Shown piece by piece: positions 56,228-64,000 of a stretch of 64,000 nt of DNA. Each line of letters begins with the position of its first letter. The stretch's first letter is position 1. A model generated the notes under the pieces. It was not told the DNA's origin. It searched no databases and worked only from the letters and a program-made list of their open reading frames with translations. The stretch comes from Pseudarthrobacter sp. GA104 (GTDB lineage Bacteria; Actinomycetota; Actinomycetes; Actinomycetales; Micrococcaceae). A program made the position numbers and the translations under genes. The DNA lies in NCBI RefSeq assembly GCF_009741265.1, contig NZ_WOWL01000001.1, forward strand, positions 2,604,001-2,668,000, in the 5' to 3' direction.

Positions 56228-57172
56228 ATGCGCCGAACCGTACAACGCCGTGCCGCCGTCGGAGTTTTTGCATTGGTAGCCCTGATCGTTCCCGCCGCAG
56301 TACCGGCAACTGCCTCACCGCCCTCCGGGGACGGCGTCATTGTGTTGGAGGGGGCGACAGGCACCGAAGGCATAGCAGCCGGTGAGGGCACCACCTTCTA
56401 TGCCGGTGACCGCCTCAATGGAGACATCTACCGCGGCGACATCCGCGACGACACTGCCGGACTGTTTATCGACGCGCCGGACGGCAGGGCGGCAATCGGC
56501 ATGAAGGCGGACGTCACGCACGACCTCCTCTTTGTTGCCGGCGGCGGTACCGGTGACGCCTACGTTTACAGCACGGACACAGGCGGCACGGTCGGCGTGG
56601 TCCACCTGGCTGCCGGGCAGGACGCGTTCATCAACGACGTCACCCTGACCAAGGACGGCGCATGGTTCACCAACTCCTTCGCGGCGGAGCTGTACTTCCT
56701 GCCGGTGGACAAGGACGGCGGGCTGGGGGAGGTGGAAACGGTCACCTTGACGGGACCTGCGGCGGACCCTTGGACCGGCTTCGGACCCAACGGCATCGCC
56801 GCCGTCAACGGCGGCAAGACCCTGATCCTGGCGCACTCGGCATTTGGGGCGCTGTTCACCGTGGACCCTGACGGCGTGGATTCAGGGACCGCCGCTACAG
56901 CCCGGATTGGGGGCTTTGATGTGCCCAACGTGGACGGCATCCTGGTCCAAGGCCGCCAGCTGTGGGCAGTCCAGAACCAGAAGAACCGGATCAGCAGGAT
57001 CAAGCTCGCCAGTGACCTTTCGTCCGGGGTTGTAGGGGACGTCATCACCAGCCCCGCCTTCAACGTCCCCACCACGATTGCCAAGTTCGGCAACACCCTC
57101 GCCGCCGTGAACGCGAAGTTCGGCCAGGCCGCAACCGAGTTCGAGGTAGTCCTCGTCCCCGCGCGGGACTAG
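56228..57172 (+). CDS. Secreted beta-propeller protein (SMP-30/gluconolactonase-like)
   Basis: 314 aa. Sec signal peptide (VFALVALIVPAAVPATA, cleavage about 29), then repeated blades: GTEGIAAGEGTTFYAGDRLN, GMKADVTHDLLFVAGGGTGD, INDVTLTKDGAWFTNSFAAE, GFGPNGIAAVNGGKTLILAH and VDGILVQGRQLWAVQNQKNR. This is a six-bladed calcium-type propeller pattern as in SMP-30; the enzymatic activity is uncertain. AAGGAAG precedes ATG 56228. Confidence 0.8.
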   Translation: MRRTVQRRAAVGVFALVALIVPAAVPATASPPSGDGVIVLEGATGTEGIAAGEGTTFYAGDRLNGDIYRGDIRDDTAGLFIDAPDGRAAIGMKADVTHDLLFVAGGGTGDAYVYSTDTGGTVGVVHLAAGQDAFINDVTLTKDGAWFTNSFAAELYFLPVDKDGGLGEVETVTLTGPAADPWTGFGPNGIAAVNGGKTLILAHSAFGALFTVDPDGVDSGTAATARIGGFDVPNVDGILVQGRQLWAVQNQKNRISRIKLASDLSSGVVGDVITSPAFNVPTTIAKFGNTLAAVNAKFGQAATEFEVVLVPARD

Positions 57173-57179
57173 CTTCCCG

Positions 57180-57237
57180 ACTGGCTGGCAGTTAACGTCG
57201 CCAAAACACGATTTCGCGACGTTTGCTGCCAGCCAGT
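57180..57237. terminator. Long intergenic dyad between propeller gene and oxidoreductase gene
   Basis: ACTGGCTGGCAG pairs with CTGCCAGCCAGT, and inside it AACGTCGC pairs with GCGACGTT, with a 14-nt loop. It lies between two convergent genes (8 bp and 20 bp from their stops), so a bidirectional terminator is likely. It resembles the other long intergenic palindromes but is not a copy of them. Confidence 0.7.
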
Positions 57238-57256
57238 TTGCGGGTCTTGCGTGCCG

Positions 57257-57898
57257 TCAGGGGGTCCGGGTCGCCTTGCCCAGGTTTTCCTTCAGCTCGG
57301 CGGCGTCCTGCCGGACAACGTACGCGGGGCGGTCCCGCTCCACGCGCCAGCTGTCCTCCAGGAGGCCGATGTTCACGGTATCGAAGCCGAACTCGTCATA
57401 AAGGCGGGTGACCAGTTCGGCGGCCTCCGGATGGTCGCTGGCCGTTGCCAGGGCGCGCCGGTCCTCGGCTGCGGAAGGCTTCCCGTCCGTGGTGATCTCG
57501 GCGGCCATAATGTGGTTGAAGCCCTTGGCCACCTTCGAGTCGCGCAGGTGTTCCTGGAGCAGCCCGGATGTGGTGGCCTCGCCGTTGTCCAGGGCCGGGA
57601 TCCGTCCGTCCCGTTCCCAGTAGTAGTTGTTGGCGTCGATCACGATCTTGCCGGCCAGCGGTTCAGCCGGGACGTCCCTGTAGTTCTTCAGCGGAACGGC
57701 GACGACGGCGAAATCGCCGGCCGCCGCTGCCTCCGCAGGCGTTGCGGCCCGGGCGTTCGGGCCGAGTTCCGCCACCAGTCCGGCCAGCGTTTCAGGGCCG
57801 CGGGAGTTGCTGATGACTACGTCGTAGCCCAGCTCCACCGCCTTCCGGGCAATCTGGCTTCCAATAAGTCCTGCACCGATGATTCCGATTGTTGTCAT
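57257..57898 (-). CDS. F420-type NADP oxidoreductase-like protein
   Basis: 213 aa. TTIGIIGAGLIGSQIARKAV is the NADP-binding Rossmann segment; VVISNSRGPETLAGLVAELG and FAVVAVPLKNY, then VIDANNYYWERDG and KGFNHIMA match the NADPH-dependent F420 reductase-like family (F420_oxidored). Members transfer hydride between NADPH and a cofactor or substrate. Natural partner not known. Confidence 0.85.
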   Translation of the reverse strand: MTTIGIIGAGLIGSQIARKAVELGYDVVISNSRGPETLAGLVAELGPNARAATPAEAAAAGDFAVVAVPLKNYRDVPAEPLAGKIVIDANNYYWERDGRIPALDNGEATTSGLLQEHLRDSKVAKGFNHIMAAEITTDGKPSAAEDRRALATASDHPEAAELVTRLYDEFGFDTVNIGLLEDSWRVERDRPAYVVRQDAAELKENLGKATRTP

Positions 57899-57968
57899 GT
57901 CCCGGGCAACAGCGGCTTGCGCGAAGATATTTCAGGGCTGGTCCGGGAATAAATCGGCGGACCGGCGG

Positions 57969-58652
57969 TCACTTTCCCAGATAGCGTCCCGGGCGGTGGT
58001 TCAGGGCGAGGATGAAGTTCAGGAGGACGGCTCCGGCGGCGGAGAGCAGCACCATCAGGGGAGCCACCACGGCCAGCGCGGCCAGGACGATTGCCACGTC
58101 CAGCACCATTTGGACGTACCCGGCGCGCCACTTCAGCTTTTCCTGCAGCAGCAGGGCCAGGATGCTGAAGCCGCCCAGGCTGGACTGGTGCCGGAACAGG
58201 ATCAGCAGGCCGACGCCGGCCAGCAGATTGCCGCCCAGCACCCCGTACACCGGGTCGATGTGCAGGGCACCGAGGGCCCACGGGTGCAGGCCGGACATGG
58301 CCGAGACCAGCCCAATGGCGGCCCCGGTCCGGAGGGCAAAGTTCCAGCCCTTCTTCCAGACCGCCAGGGCAAAGAACGGCGCGTTCACCGCCATGAAGAT
58401 GACGCCGAAAGAAACCGGGAGGGAGTAGCTGAGCAGCAGGGCCAGGCCCGCCGTGCCGCCCGTGACGGCCTCGCTGGACTTGAGCAGGAACAGTCCCAGC
58501 GAGGCGGCGAAGGCGCCCGTGAGGATCCCCAGGACATCTTCGATGGCGGAATGGCGGACGGCCGACGGCGGCACGGGGCTGGGTGCCTCCGGCCCCGCGT
58601 CCGGTGTGGTTGGGGCGGTGGTGGTTTCGGGTGTCGCGGTTGGCGTGCTCAC
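57969..58652 (-). CDS. YitT-like multi-helix membrane protein
   Basis: 227 aa. A ~35-residue Thr/Pro-rich N-terminus, then about five helices. GAFAASLGLFLLKSSEAVTGGTAGLALLLSY, VNAPFFALAVWKKGWNFAL and GVLGGNLLAGVGLLILFRHQSS, GGFSILALLL fit the YitT/DUF161 family. Transport role unknown. Its start overlaps the end of the aminotransferase gene. Confidence 0.8.
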   Translation of the reverse strand: MSTPTATPETTTAPTTPDAGPEAPSPVPPSAVRHSAIEDVLGILTGAFAASLGLFLLKSSEAVTGGTAGLALLLSYSLPVSFGVIFMAVNAPFFALAVWKKGWNFALRTGAAIGLVSAMSGLHPWALGALHIDPVYGVLGGNLLAGVGLLILFRHQSSLGGFSILALLLQEKLKWRAGYVQMVLDVAIVLAALAVVAPLMVLLSAAGAVLLNFILALNHRPGRYLGK

Positions 58653-59743
58653 TGGGCGGCAAACCGCCCGCGGTCCGCGAGCACGGCGAGCACCCGGTTG
58701 TTCGTTTCCCTGTCCGCCAAGGTGACCCGGACGCCGTCGCCCGCGTATCCCCGTGCAAGGATGTCGGCGTCGGCAAGCGCTGCAAGGATCTGTTCCCGCA
58801 GCCCGTCAGATGCCCGCAGCCAGTAGAAATTGGCCTGGCTGTCGGGGACAGTCCAGCCGGACTGGCGCAAGGAGGAAACAACCCGGGTGCGCTCCTCCGC
58901 CACCGCATCGGTCCTTTCCCGGATCTCAACCTGCGCCTCCAGCGACGCCACCGCGGCGGCCTGCGCCATGCGGTTGACGCCGAATGGAATGGCGGTGCGC
59001 CGCAGCCCCTCAGCCACGGCCGGGCGGGCGATGGCGTAGCCAATCCGCAGCCCGGCCAGTCCGTAGGCTTTAGAGAAGGTCCGCAGGACACACAGGTTCG
59101 GGTGCCGGCGGTAGAGTTCCAGGGAATCCAAGCCGGGGCCCCGTTGGAATTCGATGTAGGCCTCGTCCAGCACCACCAGGACGTGCGGCGGCACGGCTCC
59201 GAGGAATTCCTCCAGCGCGTCCGCCGGGATGGACACGCCGGTGGGGTTGTTGGGGGAACAGAGGATGACCAGCCGCGTCCGCGCGGTGACGGCAGCGGCC
59301 ATGGCGGGAAGGTCGTGGTGCTCGTCGTCGCGGAGGGGGACGGGGACAGGCACGGCCCCGGCCACCGTCACCAGGATGGGGTAGGCCTCAAAGGAACGCC
59401 AGGCGAAAACCACCTCGTCGCCGTGGCCACATACCGCGGAAATGATCTGCTGCAGCACCCCGGAACTTCCCGGCCCGGCAGCAACCTCATCCGCGGACAC
59501 GGAGAGGTGGGGCGCGATCGCGTCACGGACGTCCACGGCGCCCATGCTGGGGTACCGGTGGATCCTGCCCGCCTCGGCAGAGATCACCTCGACGACCGAG
59601 GGCAGGGGATCGAAGTGGCTCTCGTTCGAAGCGAGGGCGGCAGTCAGGGCCGTTTCTGCACTCCTCCCGGCAACGTACGCGGGGAGGTTTGCGACGGCGG
59701 AACGCACCTCTGGTGCCGGTGCCTGGGGAAGGATGGTGGCCAT
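58649..59743 (-). CDS. Histidinol-phosphate/aromatic aminotransferase-like enzyme
   Basis: 364 aa, fold-type I PLP enzyme. LASNESHFDPLPSV, RYPSMGAVDVRDAIA, GPGSSGVLQQI, LCSPNNPTGVSIP, VLDEAYIEF and RTFSKAYGLAGLRIGYA (Schiff-base Lys) match HisC/Pat. No his genes are near, and the divergent Lrp regulator suggests an amino acid (for example aromatic) aminotransferase. CACGAT lies 6 nt before ATG 59743, suggesting leaderless transcription. Confidence 0.87.
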   Translation of the reverse strand: MATILPQAPAPEVRSAVANLPAYVAGRSAETALTAALASNESHFDPLPSVVEVISAEAGRIHRYPSMGAVDVRDAIAPHLSVSADEVAAGPGSSGVLQQIISAVCGHGDEVVFAWRSFEAYPILVTVAGAVPVPVPLRDDEHHDLPAMAAAVTARTRLVILCSPNNPTGVSIPADALEEFLGAVPPHVLVVLDEAYIEFQRGPGLDSLELYRRHPNLCVLRTFSKAYGLAGLRIGYAIARPAVAEGLRRTAIPFGVNRMAQAAAVASLEAQVEIRERTDAVAEERTRVVSSLRQSGWTVPDSQANFYWLRASDGLREQILAALADADILARGYAGDGVRVTLADRETNNRVLAVLADRGRFAAQ

Positions 59744-59835
59744 GAAGGCATCGTGGGGCAGCGCGGGGCATCTGCGCAACACAGGCTAACCAGGCAGGAC
59801 AGAAACGGGCGCTGAAGGAGGGGCAACATGACAAA

Positions 59836-60339
59836 ATGCTCACCATGCACCTCATCGATGCCTTGGACGCCGAAATCCTCCTGGCCATGGACGCAGACCC
59901 GCAGGCGACGGTCCTGTCCCTGTCGCGGACGTTGGGCGTGGCCCGCAACACCGTGCACGCGCGGCTCCGGCGCCTGGTCAACGACGGCAGCCTTGCCCCG
60001 TTCAGCCAGCGCGTCCGCACCGGCGCCCTCGGGCTGCCGCTGATCGCCTTCATCTCGATCTCCATCAGCCAGTCCGCCAGCGATGAGGCCATGGCCGCAC
60101 TGCGCACCATCCCGGAAATCATCGAGATGCACGCCACCACCGGCGATGCCGACCTGCTCGCGAAAGTCGCCGCGAAGGACCCGGCTGACCTCCATAGGGT
60201 CACCCGCAGCATGCTGGCGATTGCCGGCGTCGTACGCACAAGCACGGCCATGTCCCTGGTGGAGGTCATGCCCGCCAGGACGCTGCCGCTCCTGCAGGAG
60301 GCAGCGGGCCGGCCGCGCGGCGAGGCCGGCGCGAACTGA
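59836..60339 (+). CDS. Lrp/AsnC-family regulator
   Basis: 167 aa. HTH: LIDALDAEILLAMDADPQAT and LSRTLGVARNTVHARLRRLV; RAM ligand domain from about residue 70 (IAFISISISQSASDEAMAAL, IIEMHATTGDADLLAKVAAK). Divergent from the aminotransferase gene 92 bp away, so it probably controls it. GGAGGGG lies 12 nt upstream of ATG 59836. Confidence 0.9.
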   Translation: MLTMHLIDALDAEILLAMDADPQATVLSLSRTLGVARNTVHARLRRLVNDGSLAPFSQRVRTGALGLPLIAFISISISQSASDEAMAALRTIPEIIEMHATTGDADLLAKVAAKDPADLHRVTRSMLAIAGVVRTSTAMSLVEVMPARTLPLLQEAAGRPRGEAGAN

Positions 60340-60380
60340 ACTGAACGGAACAATATCTCCCATTTGCTCCCGTCGAGGCC

Positions 60381-60432
60381 TTGACCGGGCTTGTAAAGCG
60401 CTGATAGAAGTTAAGGGCAGAAAACGCTTTCT
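60381..60432 (+). promoter_or_regulatory. Promoter with two LacI-type operators before the rhamnogalacturonan lyase gene
   Basis: TTGACC at 60381-60386 and TAGAAG 18 bp on form a candidate promoter. AAAGCGCT (60395-60402) in the spacer and AGAAAACGCTTTCT (60419-60432) downstream both resemble LacI-family operators with a CG centre. Control by a sugar-responsive LacI protein encoded elsewhere is inferred. Confidence 0.5.
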
Positions 60433-60547
60433 ACCGGATCCCAAACCTCACCCCCTTTTCGTGAATGGTGGATTTTGGCCTGCAATGAAACGTTCCAAAC
60501 TGTCGTGCGGCAGACTCAGCTGCCGCCGCATCAAAGGAGATGTACTT

Positions 60548-62545
60548 TTGGCTTATCCCTCGAAACGTTCCCCTTCAACCCGTGCGGGCCGCGCCTGGAA
60601 AGCGGCCCCCAAAGCCGCGGCGGCATCGCTCACGGCCGCCGCCCTGGCGCTCACCGGCGTGCCGCTGGCGCAGGCCAACCCCAATACCGCACCCGGTCAG
60701 TCCGGAAAGACTGAACTGAAGCGCCAGGTGGAGAACCTGGACCGGGCGCCCGTCGCCGTGCTCACGGACCAGGGCGTCACGCTGGGCTGGCGCATGCTTG
60801 GCCTGGACCAGGACAGTGTGGGCTTCCATGTGATCCGCGACGGCGTCCAGCTCACCGACGAGCCCATCCGCAACACCACCACCTATGTTGATCCGGCCGG
60901 CACGGCGGCTTCCAGGTACGTCATCATGACGGTGGGCAACGGCAGCGGGCAGGACAAGCTCAGCGCCGAAGTCACGCCGCTGGCCGAAAACTACCTGGCC
61001 ATCAAGCTGGACAAGCCCGCCGACGGCGTCAGCAAGGACGGCAAGCCGTACACCTACTCGGCCAACGATTCGAGCGTTGCGGACCTGGACGGCGACGGCA
61101 CTTACGAAATCATCCAGCTCTGGAACCCGTCCAACGCCCAGGACAACTCCAAGTCCGGCTTCACCGGGAATGTGTACGTGGACGCCTACAAGATGGACGG
61201 CACCAGGCTGTGGCGCATCGACCTGGGCCGCAACATCCGTGCCGGCGCCCACTACACCCAGATGCTGGCCTACGACTTCGACGGTGACGGCAAGGGCGAA
61301 GTGGCCTTCAAGACTGCGGACGGCACCACGGACGCGGCCGGAACCGTGATCGGGGACCCCGCAGCGGACCACCGGAACAGCGCCGGCTATGTCCTGTCCG
61401 GGCCGGAATTCCTCACCGTGTTCAACGGCGCCACCGGCACCATCATGGACACCGTTGCCTACGATCCGCCGCGCGGCAGCGTCTCCGCCTGGGGCGACGG
61501 CTACGGCAACCGCGTGGACCGCTTCCTGGCCGGCGTCGCCTACCTCGACGGCGAAAAGCCGTCCCTGATGTTCAGCCGCGGCTACTACACGCGCACGGTC
61601 CTGGTCACCTACGACCTCGTGGACGGCAAGCTGGTCAAGCGCTGGACCTTCGACTCGGACATTGCCGGAGCCCAGTACAGGGGCCAGGGCAACCACAACC
61701 TCTCCGTGGCTGACGTGGACCAGGACGGCAAGGACGAATTCGTCTTCGGCTCCATGACCATTGACGACGACGGCACGCCCCTTTACAACACCAGGCTGGG
61801 CCATGGCGACGCCATCCACACGGGGGACCTTGACCCCTCGCGGCCGGGATTGGAAACGTTCGCCGTGCACGAGAGCATGTCAGCCAGCGGCAACCGCGGC
61901 GCCACCTTCCGCGACGCGGGCACCGGTGAAGTGCTCTGGAGCATTCCCGCCGTCAAGGACACCGGCCGCGGCGCCACCGGCGACATCGACCCCCGGTTCC
62001 CCGGCTCGGAAAGCTGGGCCGTTGGCGGCGATGCGTCCTGGAACTCCCCGCGCGGCCAGCTCATGTCAGCGAAGGGCGAACTGATCGCCGAAAAGATCCC
62101 GGCAGCCAACTTCATGGCCTGGTGGGACGGGGACCTTCTCCGCGAGATCGTGGACCACGACTTTGACGCCACCGCCGGCATGGGCGTGCCCACCATTTCG
62201 AAGTGGAACTGGGAGGCCGGGTCCAGCGACAGGCTGCTCACGGCCACCGGCGCCCGGACCAACAACCACACGAAGGGCAACCCGTCGCTCCAGGCGGACC
62301 TCCTGGGTGACTGGCGCGAGGAACTGGCCTTCCCGTCGTCGGACAGCACTGAGCTGCGGATCTACACCACCACCTCGCCCACCGGGGTCCGGCTCCGCAC
62401 CCTGATGCACGATCCGATGTACCGGACCGGGGTGGCCCGCGAGACGGTCGGCTACAACCAGCCGCCGCACCCGAGCTTCTTCATCGGCGAGGGCATGGAG
62501 GCTCCGGCAGCGCCCGCCGTGATGTACGCGGGCACGGAGAAGTAG
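60548..62545 (+). CDS. Secreted rhamnogalacturonan lyase (PL11 family)
   Basis: 665 aa. A long signal sequence (KAAAASLTAAALALTGVPLA, cleavage near AQA-NP) is followed by a PL11 propeller: RQVENLDRAPVAVLTDQGV, VSWRMLG-like GWRMLGLD, SVADLDGDGTYEIIQLWNPSNAQD, DFDGDGKGEVAFKTADGT and DVDQDGKDEFVFGSM, which also hold calcium-type DxDxDG loops. It cleaves the rhamnogalacturonan I backbone of pectin outside the cell. TTG 60548 has AAAGGAGA at ideal distance; an in-frame ATG at 60485 is the alternative. Confidence 0.92.
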   Translation: MAYPSKRSPSTRAGRAWKAAPKAAAASLTAAALALTGVPLAQANPNTAPGQSGKTELKRQVENLDRAPVAVLTDQGVTLGWRMLGLDQDSVGFHVIRDGVQLTDEPIRNTTTYVDPAGTAASRYVIMTVGNGSGQDKLSAEVTPLAENYLAIKLDKPADGVSKDGKPYTYSANDSSVADLDGDGTYEIIQLWNPSNAQDNSKSGFTGNVYVDAYKMDGTRLWRIDLGRNIRAGAHYTQMLAYDFDGDGKGEVAFKTADGTTDAAGTVIGDPAADHRNSAGYVLSGPEFLTVFNGATGTIMDTVAYDPPRGSVSAWGDGYGNRVDRFLAGVAYLDGEKPSLMFSRGYYTRTVLVTYDLVDGKLVKRWTFDSDIAGAQYRGQGNHNLSVADVDQDGKDEFVFGSMTIDDDGTPLYNTRLGHGDAIHTGDLDPSRPGLETFAVHESMSASGNRGATFRDAGTGEVLWSIPAVKDTGRGATGDIDPRFPGSESWAVGGDASWNSPRGQLMSAKGELIAEKIPAANFMAWWDGDLLREIVDHDFDATAGMGVPTISKWNWEAGSSDRLLTATGARTNNHTKGNPSLQADLLGDWREELAFPSSDSTELRIYTTTSPTGVRLRTLMHDPMYRTGVARETVGYNQPPHPSFFIGEGMEAPAAPAVMYAGTEK

Positions 62546-62570
62546 TACCCGGCACCGGCAGGGCAAAAAC

Positions 62571-62600
62571 GCCGCCCGCCTCCGGCAGGAGGCGGGCGGC
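62571..62600. terminator. Bidirectional terminator
   Basis: Perfect 13-bp stem GCCGCCCGCCTCC / GGAGGCGGGCGGC with loop GGCA; A-rich before it and TTTC after. It lies between the lyase gene and the convergent SRPBCC gene. Confidence 0.82.
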
Positions 62601-62629
62601 GCTTTCTGTTGCGCTGCGGCTACACCCGG

Positions 62630-63571
62630 TTAGTGCTGGCCGAGGTTGCCGCCAACGGGCGGCAGGCCGCCGTCGGGCCGGCGCTCATCCCCGCGCCGTT
62701 CGCCCGCGCTCAGGTTCTCGCCCTCAACCGTCTCGTCCGACTCCCCGGTGGTGTCCACGAGGCCGTTGGTCTGGTCGAAGGCGTGGCCGATCCTGTCATC
62801 GCCCAGGTCGGCGACCGAACCGGTGGAGCCTGCGGCCGCCGTCGTGCCCGAAACCGTGCCGGCGGCGGTTGGCGCCTCCGTGGTTGTTGTGTCCGTTGGA
62901 ATCGGCGTGACCGTGACAGGCTCCCCGGAGTCCACCGGGGTGACCGTTACGTCCGCGTCCTCGGCCGTGTCCTTCTTTGAACCGGCCATTGCGGCTGCTG
63001 CGCCCGCTGCCGCTGCGACGCCCACGCCCGCGGCCACCTTGCCGGACACTCCGGCCTTGCCGGAATCGCCCAGGGATCCCGCGGCGTCTTCCACGCCGGG
63101 CGTGCCGACTGGCGCCCCGGAGCTCACGCGGCCGCGCCAGGCTCCGCTGGCGTAGCCCTCATCCTCGATGAATTCCTTGAACCGCTTGAGGTCCGCCTCG
63201 GCCTGGCGGTCCACAACGTTGAGCTTGTCGCCCACCTTTTCGATGATTCCTTCGGGCTCATATTCGAGCGTCAGCTGCAGGGAGGTCTGGCCGCCGCCGA
63301 CGTCCTCGAACTCGACTGCCCCGGCGTTCGTGGCACCGTCGGTAGCTGCCCAGGCCACCTTGCGGTCCGGGACCTGCTCCAGGATCCTGGCTTCCCACTG
63401 CCGGCGGATGCCGGCGATCTCGGCCACCCACTCGAGCCGGTCGTCACTGAGCTGCTTCACGCTCTTGACGCCGCCCATGAAGTGCGGGAACTCCTCGAAC
63501 TGGGTCCACTGGTTGTAAGCAGTGCTTACCGGTACGTTCACCAGAATGCGTTTTTCCACCTTCGTGCTCAT
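62630..63571 (-). CDS. SRPBCC (polyketide cyclase/dehydrase-like) protein with long tail
   Basis: 313 aa. Residues 1-145 form the SRPBCC fold (EKRILVNVPVSTAYNQWTQF, FPHFMGGVKSVKQLSDDRLEW, GGGQTSLQLTLEYEP). Residues about 165-195 are an Ala/Gly helix (VAAGVGVAAAAGAAAAMAG), then an Ala/Thr/Asp-rich stretch and a C-terminal motif HAFDQTNGLVDTTGESDET ... LPPVGGNLGQH. A lipid or hydrophobic ligand role is typical of the fold. A paralogue with the same tail lies just upstream (63751-64000). Confidence 0.85.
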   Translation of the reverse strand: MSTKVEKRILVNVPVSTAYNQWTQFEEFPHFMGGVKSVKQLSDDRLEWVAEIAGIRRQWEARILEQVPDRKVAWAATDGATNAGAVEFEDVGGGQTSLQLTLEYEPEGIIEKVGDKLNVVDRQAEADLKRFKEFIEDEGYASGAWRGRVSSGAPVGTPGVEDAAGSLGDSGKAGVSGKVAAGVGVAAAAGAAAAMAGSKKDTAEDADVTVTPVDSGEPVTVTPIPTDTTTTEAPTAAGTVSGTTAAAGSTGSVADLGDDRIGHAFDQTNGLVDTTGESDETVEGENLSAGERRGDERRPDGGLPPVGGNLGQH

Positions 63572-63618
63572 AACGTCTCCTTCGCTGTGTCACCGGAAGC
63601 TGACAAGTCGGTAAAAAT

Positions 63619-63632
63619 CATCAGCATGCTTA
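63619..63632. promoter_or_regulatory. AGCATGCT motif upstream of SRPBCC gene (copy d)
   Basis: CATCAGCATGCTTA, 48-61 bp upstream of ATG 63571. ATCAGCATGCTTA is shared with copy b in the opposite orientation relative to the gene. Confidence 0.45.
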
Positions 63633-63673
63633 CCAACATACCTTTTGGGTGGCCCGGTTTCCAGAGCACCTCC

Positions 63674-63739
63674 CCCAACTAGGTAGCGCTAAGTGTCGTT
63701 TTGAGGCTCCAAAACGACACTTAGAGCTACTTAGTTGGG
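63674..63739. repeat. Dispersed palindromic repeat, copy B
   Basis: A 66-bp imperfect palindrome starting CCCAACTAGGTAGCGCTAAG and ending GAGCTACTTAGTTGGG, with TCGTTTTGAG and CCAAAACGA in the centre. It is nearly identical to 34320-34385. It lies between the two SRPBCC paralogues, 11 bp after the stop of the upstream one, where it could also act as terminator. Confidence 0.85.
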
Positions 63740-63750
63740 AAGGGACGGGT

Positions 63751-64000
63751 TCAGTGCTGGCCCATGCTCCCATCGATCGGCGGGAGATTACCCCCGCTGC
63801 GGCGGGCCCGGCGTTCAGCGGAACTGTGGCTTTCACCCTCGGCCGTCTCATCCGACTCGCCCTCGAGGTCCACCAGGCCGCCGGTCTGGTCGAACGGGTG
63901 GGCGAAGCGGTTGTAGGGCGGCTGCTCGGCCGCCGCCTTGGCATCGGCCGGCGCGGTCGTTCCGGCCGGCGCCGTGGTTCCGGTCTGGGCGGCACGGCCC
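63751..64000 (-). CDS. Second SRPBCC-type paralogue, 3' part only
   Basis: The last 82 codons of a minus-strand gene whose start is beyond the window. The end reads HPFDQTGGLVDLEGESDET, then AEGESHSSAERRARRSGG and NLPPIDGSMGQH, which parallels the tail of the neighbouring SRPBCC gene (HAFDQTNGLVDTTGESDET ... GGNLGQH). Upstream there is an Ala/Thr/Pro-rich stretch as in the neighbour. The catalytic-fold domain, if present, lies outside. Tandem duplication is the likely origin. Confidence 0.75.
   Translation of the reverse strand, partial: GRAAQTGTTAPAGTTAPADAKAAAEQPPYNRFAHPFDQTGGLVDLEGESDETAEGESHSSAERRARRSGGNLPPIDGSMGQH

Overview
The window is high-GC DNA from a Gram-positive actinobacterium. 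It looks like Micrococcaceae, close to Arthrobacter/Pseudarthrobacter. The basis is a DUF3073 gene, a septum-formation family protein, a DUF222/13E12-type HNH protein, a clpB gene behind an HspR (HAIR) operator, many GTG/TTG starts, 4-nt overlapping stop/start junctions, and several genes whose -10 box lies 6 nt before the ATG (a leaderless signature). No rRNA, tRNA, insertion sequence, phage or CRISPR array was found. Gene identities come from reading protein motifs; no database search was run.

Layout. 1-7.9 kb: the end of a Gfo/Idh/MocA oxidoreductase, a HutD-like protein, a stand-alone TrpF homologue, a YccF membrane protein, a ComB-like/DUF4031-HD gene pair, a molybdate ABC operon (HTH-TOBE regulator, modA, modB, modC) and a YCII protein. 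8-12 kb: clpB, a septum-formation family protein and DUF3073. 12-18.4 kb: an accessory operon with two ABC ATPases, an MFS transporter, a family-5 solute-binding lipoprotein and a DppB-DppC fused permease, with a Zur-like site upstream. It resembles a metallophore uptake/export system and sits between purM and DUF3073, which are neighbours in other actinobacteria. 18.5-23.3 kb: a small secreted protein, purM, purF, a two-helix membrane protein, and the urate-pathway enzymes HIU hydrolase and OHCU decarboxylase.

23.6-28.9 kb: small hypotheticals including a 39-aa membrane peptide, a secreted protein, a GNAT enzyme, an MFS transporter, Bcp and a winged-helix protein. 28.9-35.2 kb: an allantoin/glyoxylate operon (hyi, glxR, gcl, glxK, allB) that turns allantoin and glyoxylate into glycerate phosphate. 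35.5-44.9 kb: a cupin, an MHS-type transporter with an M20 amidohydrolase and a divergent double-AsnC regulator, a Tat-exported amidase with a small partner, DctA, an ABM protein and a DUF2231-Rieske protein. 45-52.6 kb: the HNH protein and an N-acetylglucosamine locus (nagA, cutC, nagB and PTS EIIC on one strand; EIIB and EIIA divergent; a GntR/UTRA regulator) with a DasR-type operator in the divergent gap. 52.7-64 kb: a lipoprotein, a thymidylate-kinase-like protein, a threonine-dehydratase-like enzyme, a beta-propeller secreted protein, an F420-type NADP oxidoreductase, a YitT-like protein, an aminotransferase/Lrp pair, a secreted rhamnogalacturonan lyase, and two tandem SRPBCC paralogues (the second cut by the window edge).

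The most interesting unexplained structure is in the non-coding DNA. (1) The 8-bp palindrome AGCATGCT was seen only four times, each upstream of a secreted or envelope-type gene, and at two sites it fills the spacer of near-identical promoters. (2) Short tandem duplications of 16-32 bp sit at or just past the stop codons of five minus-strand genes. (3) A 66-bp palindromic repeat occurs twice, 29 kb apart.
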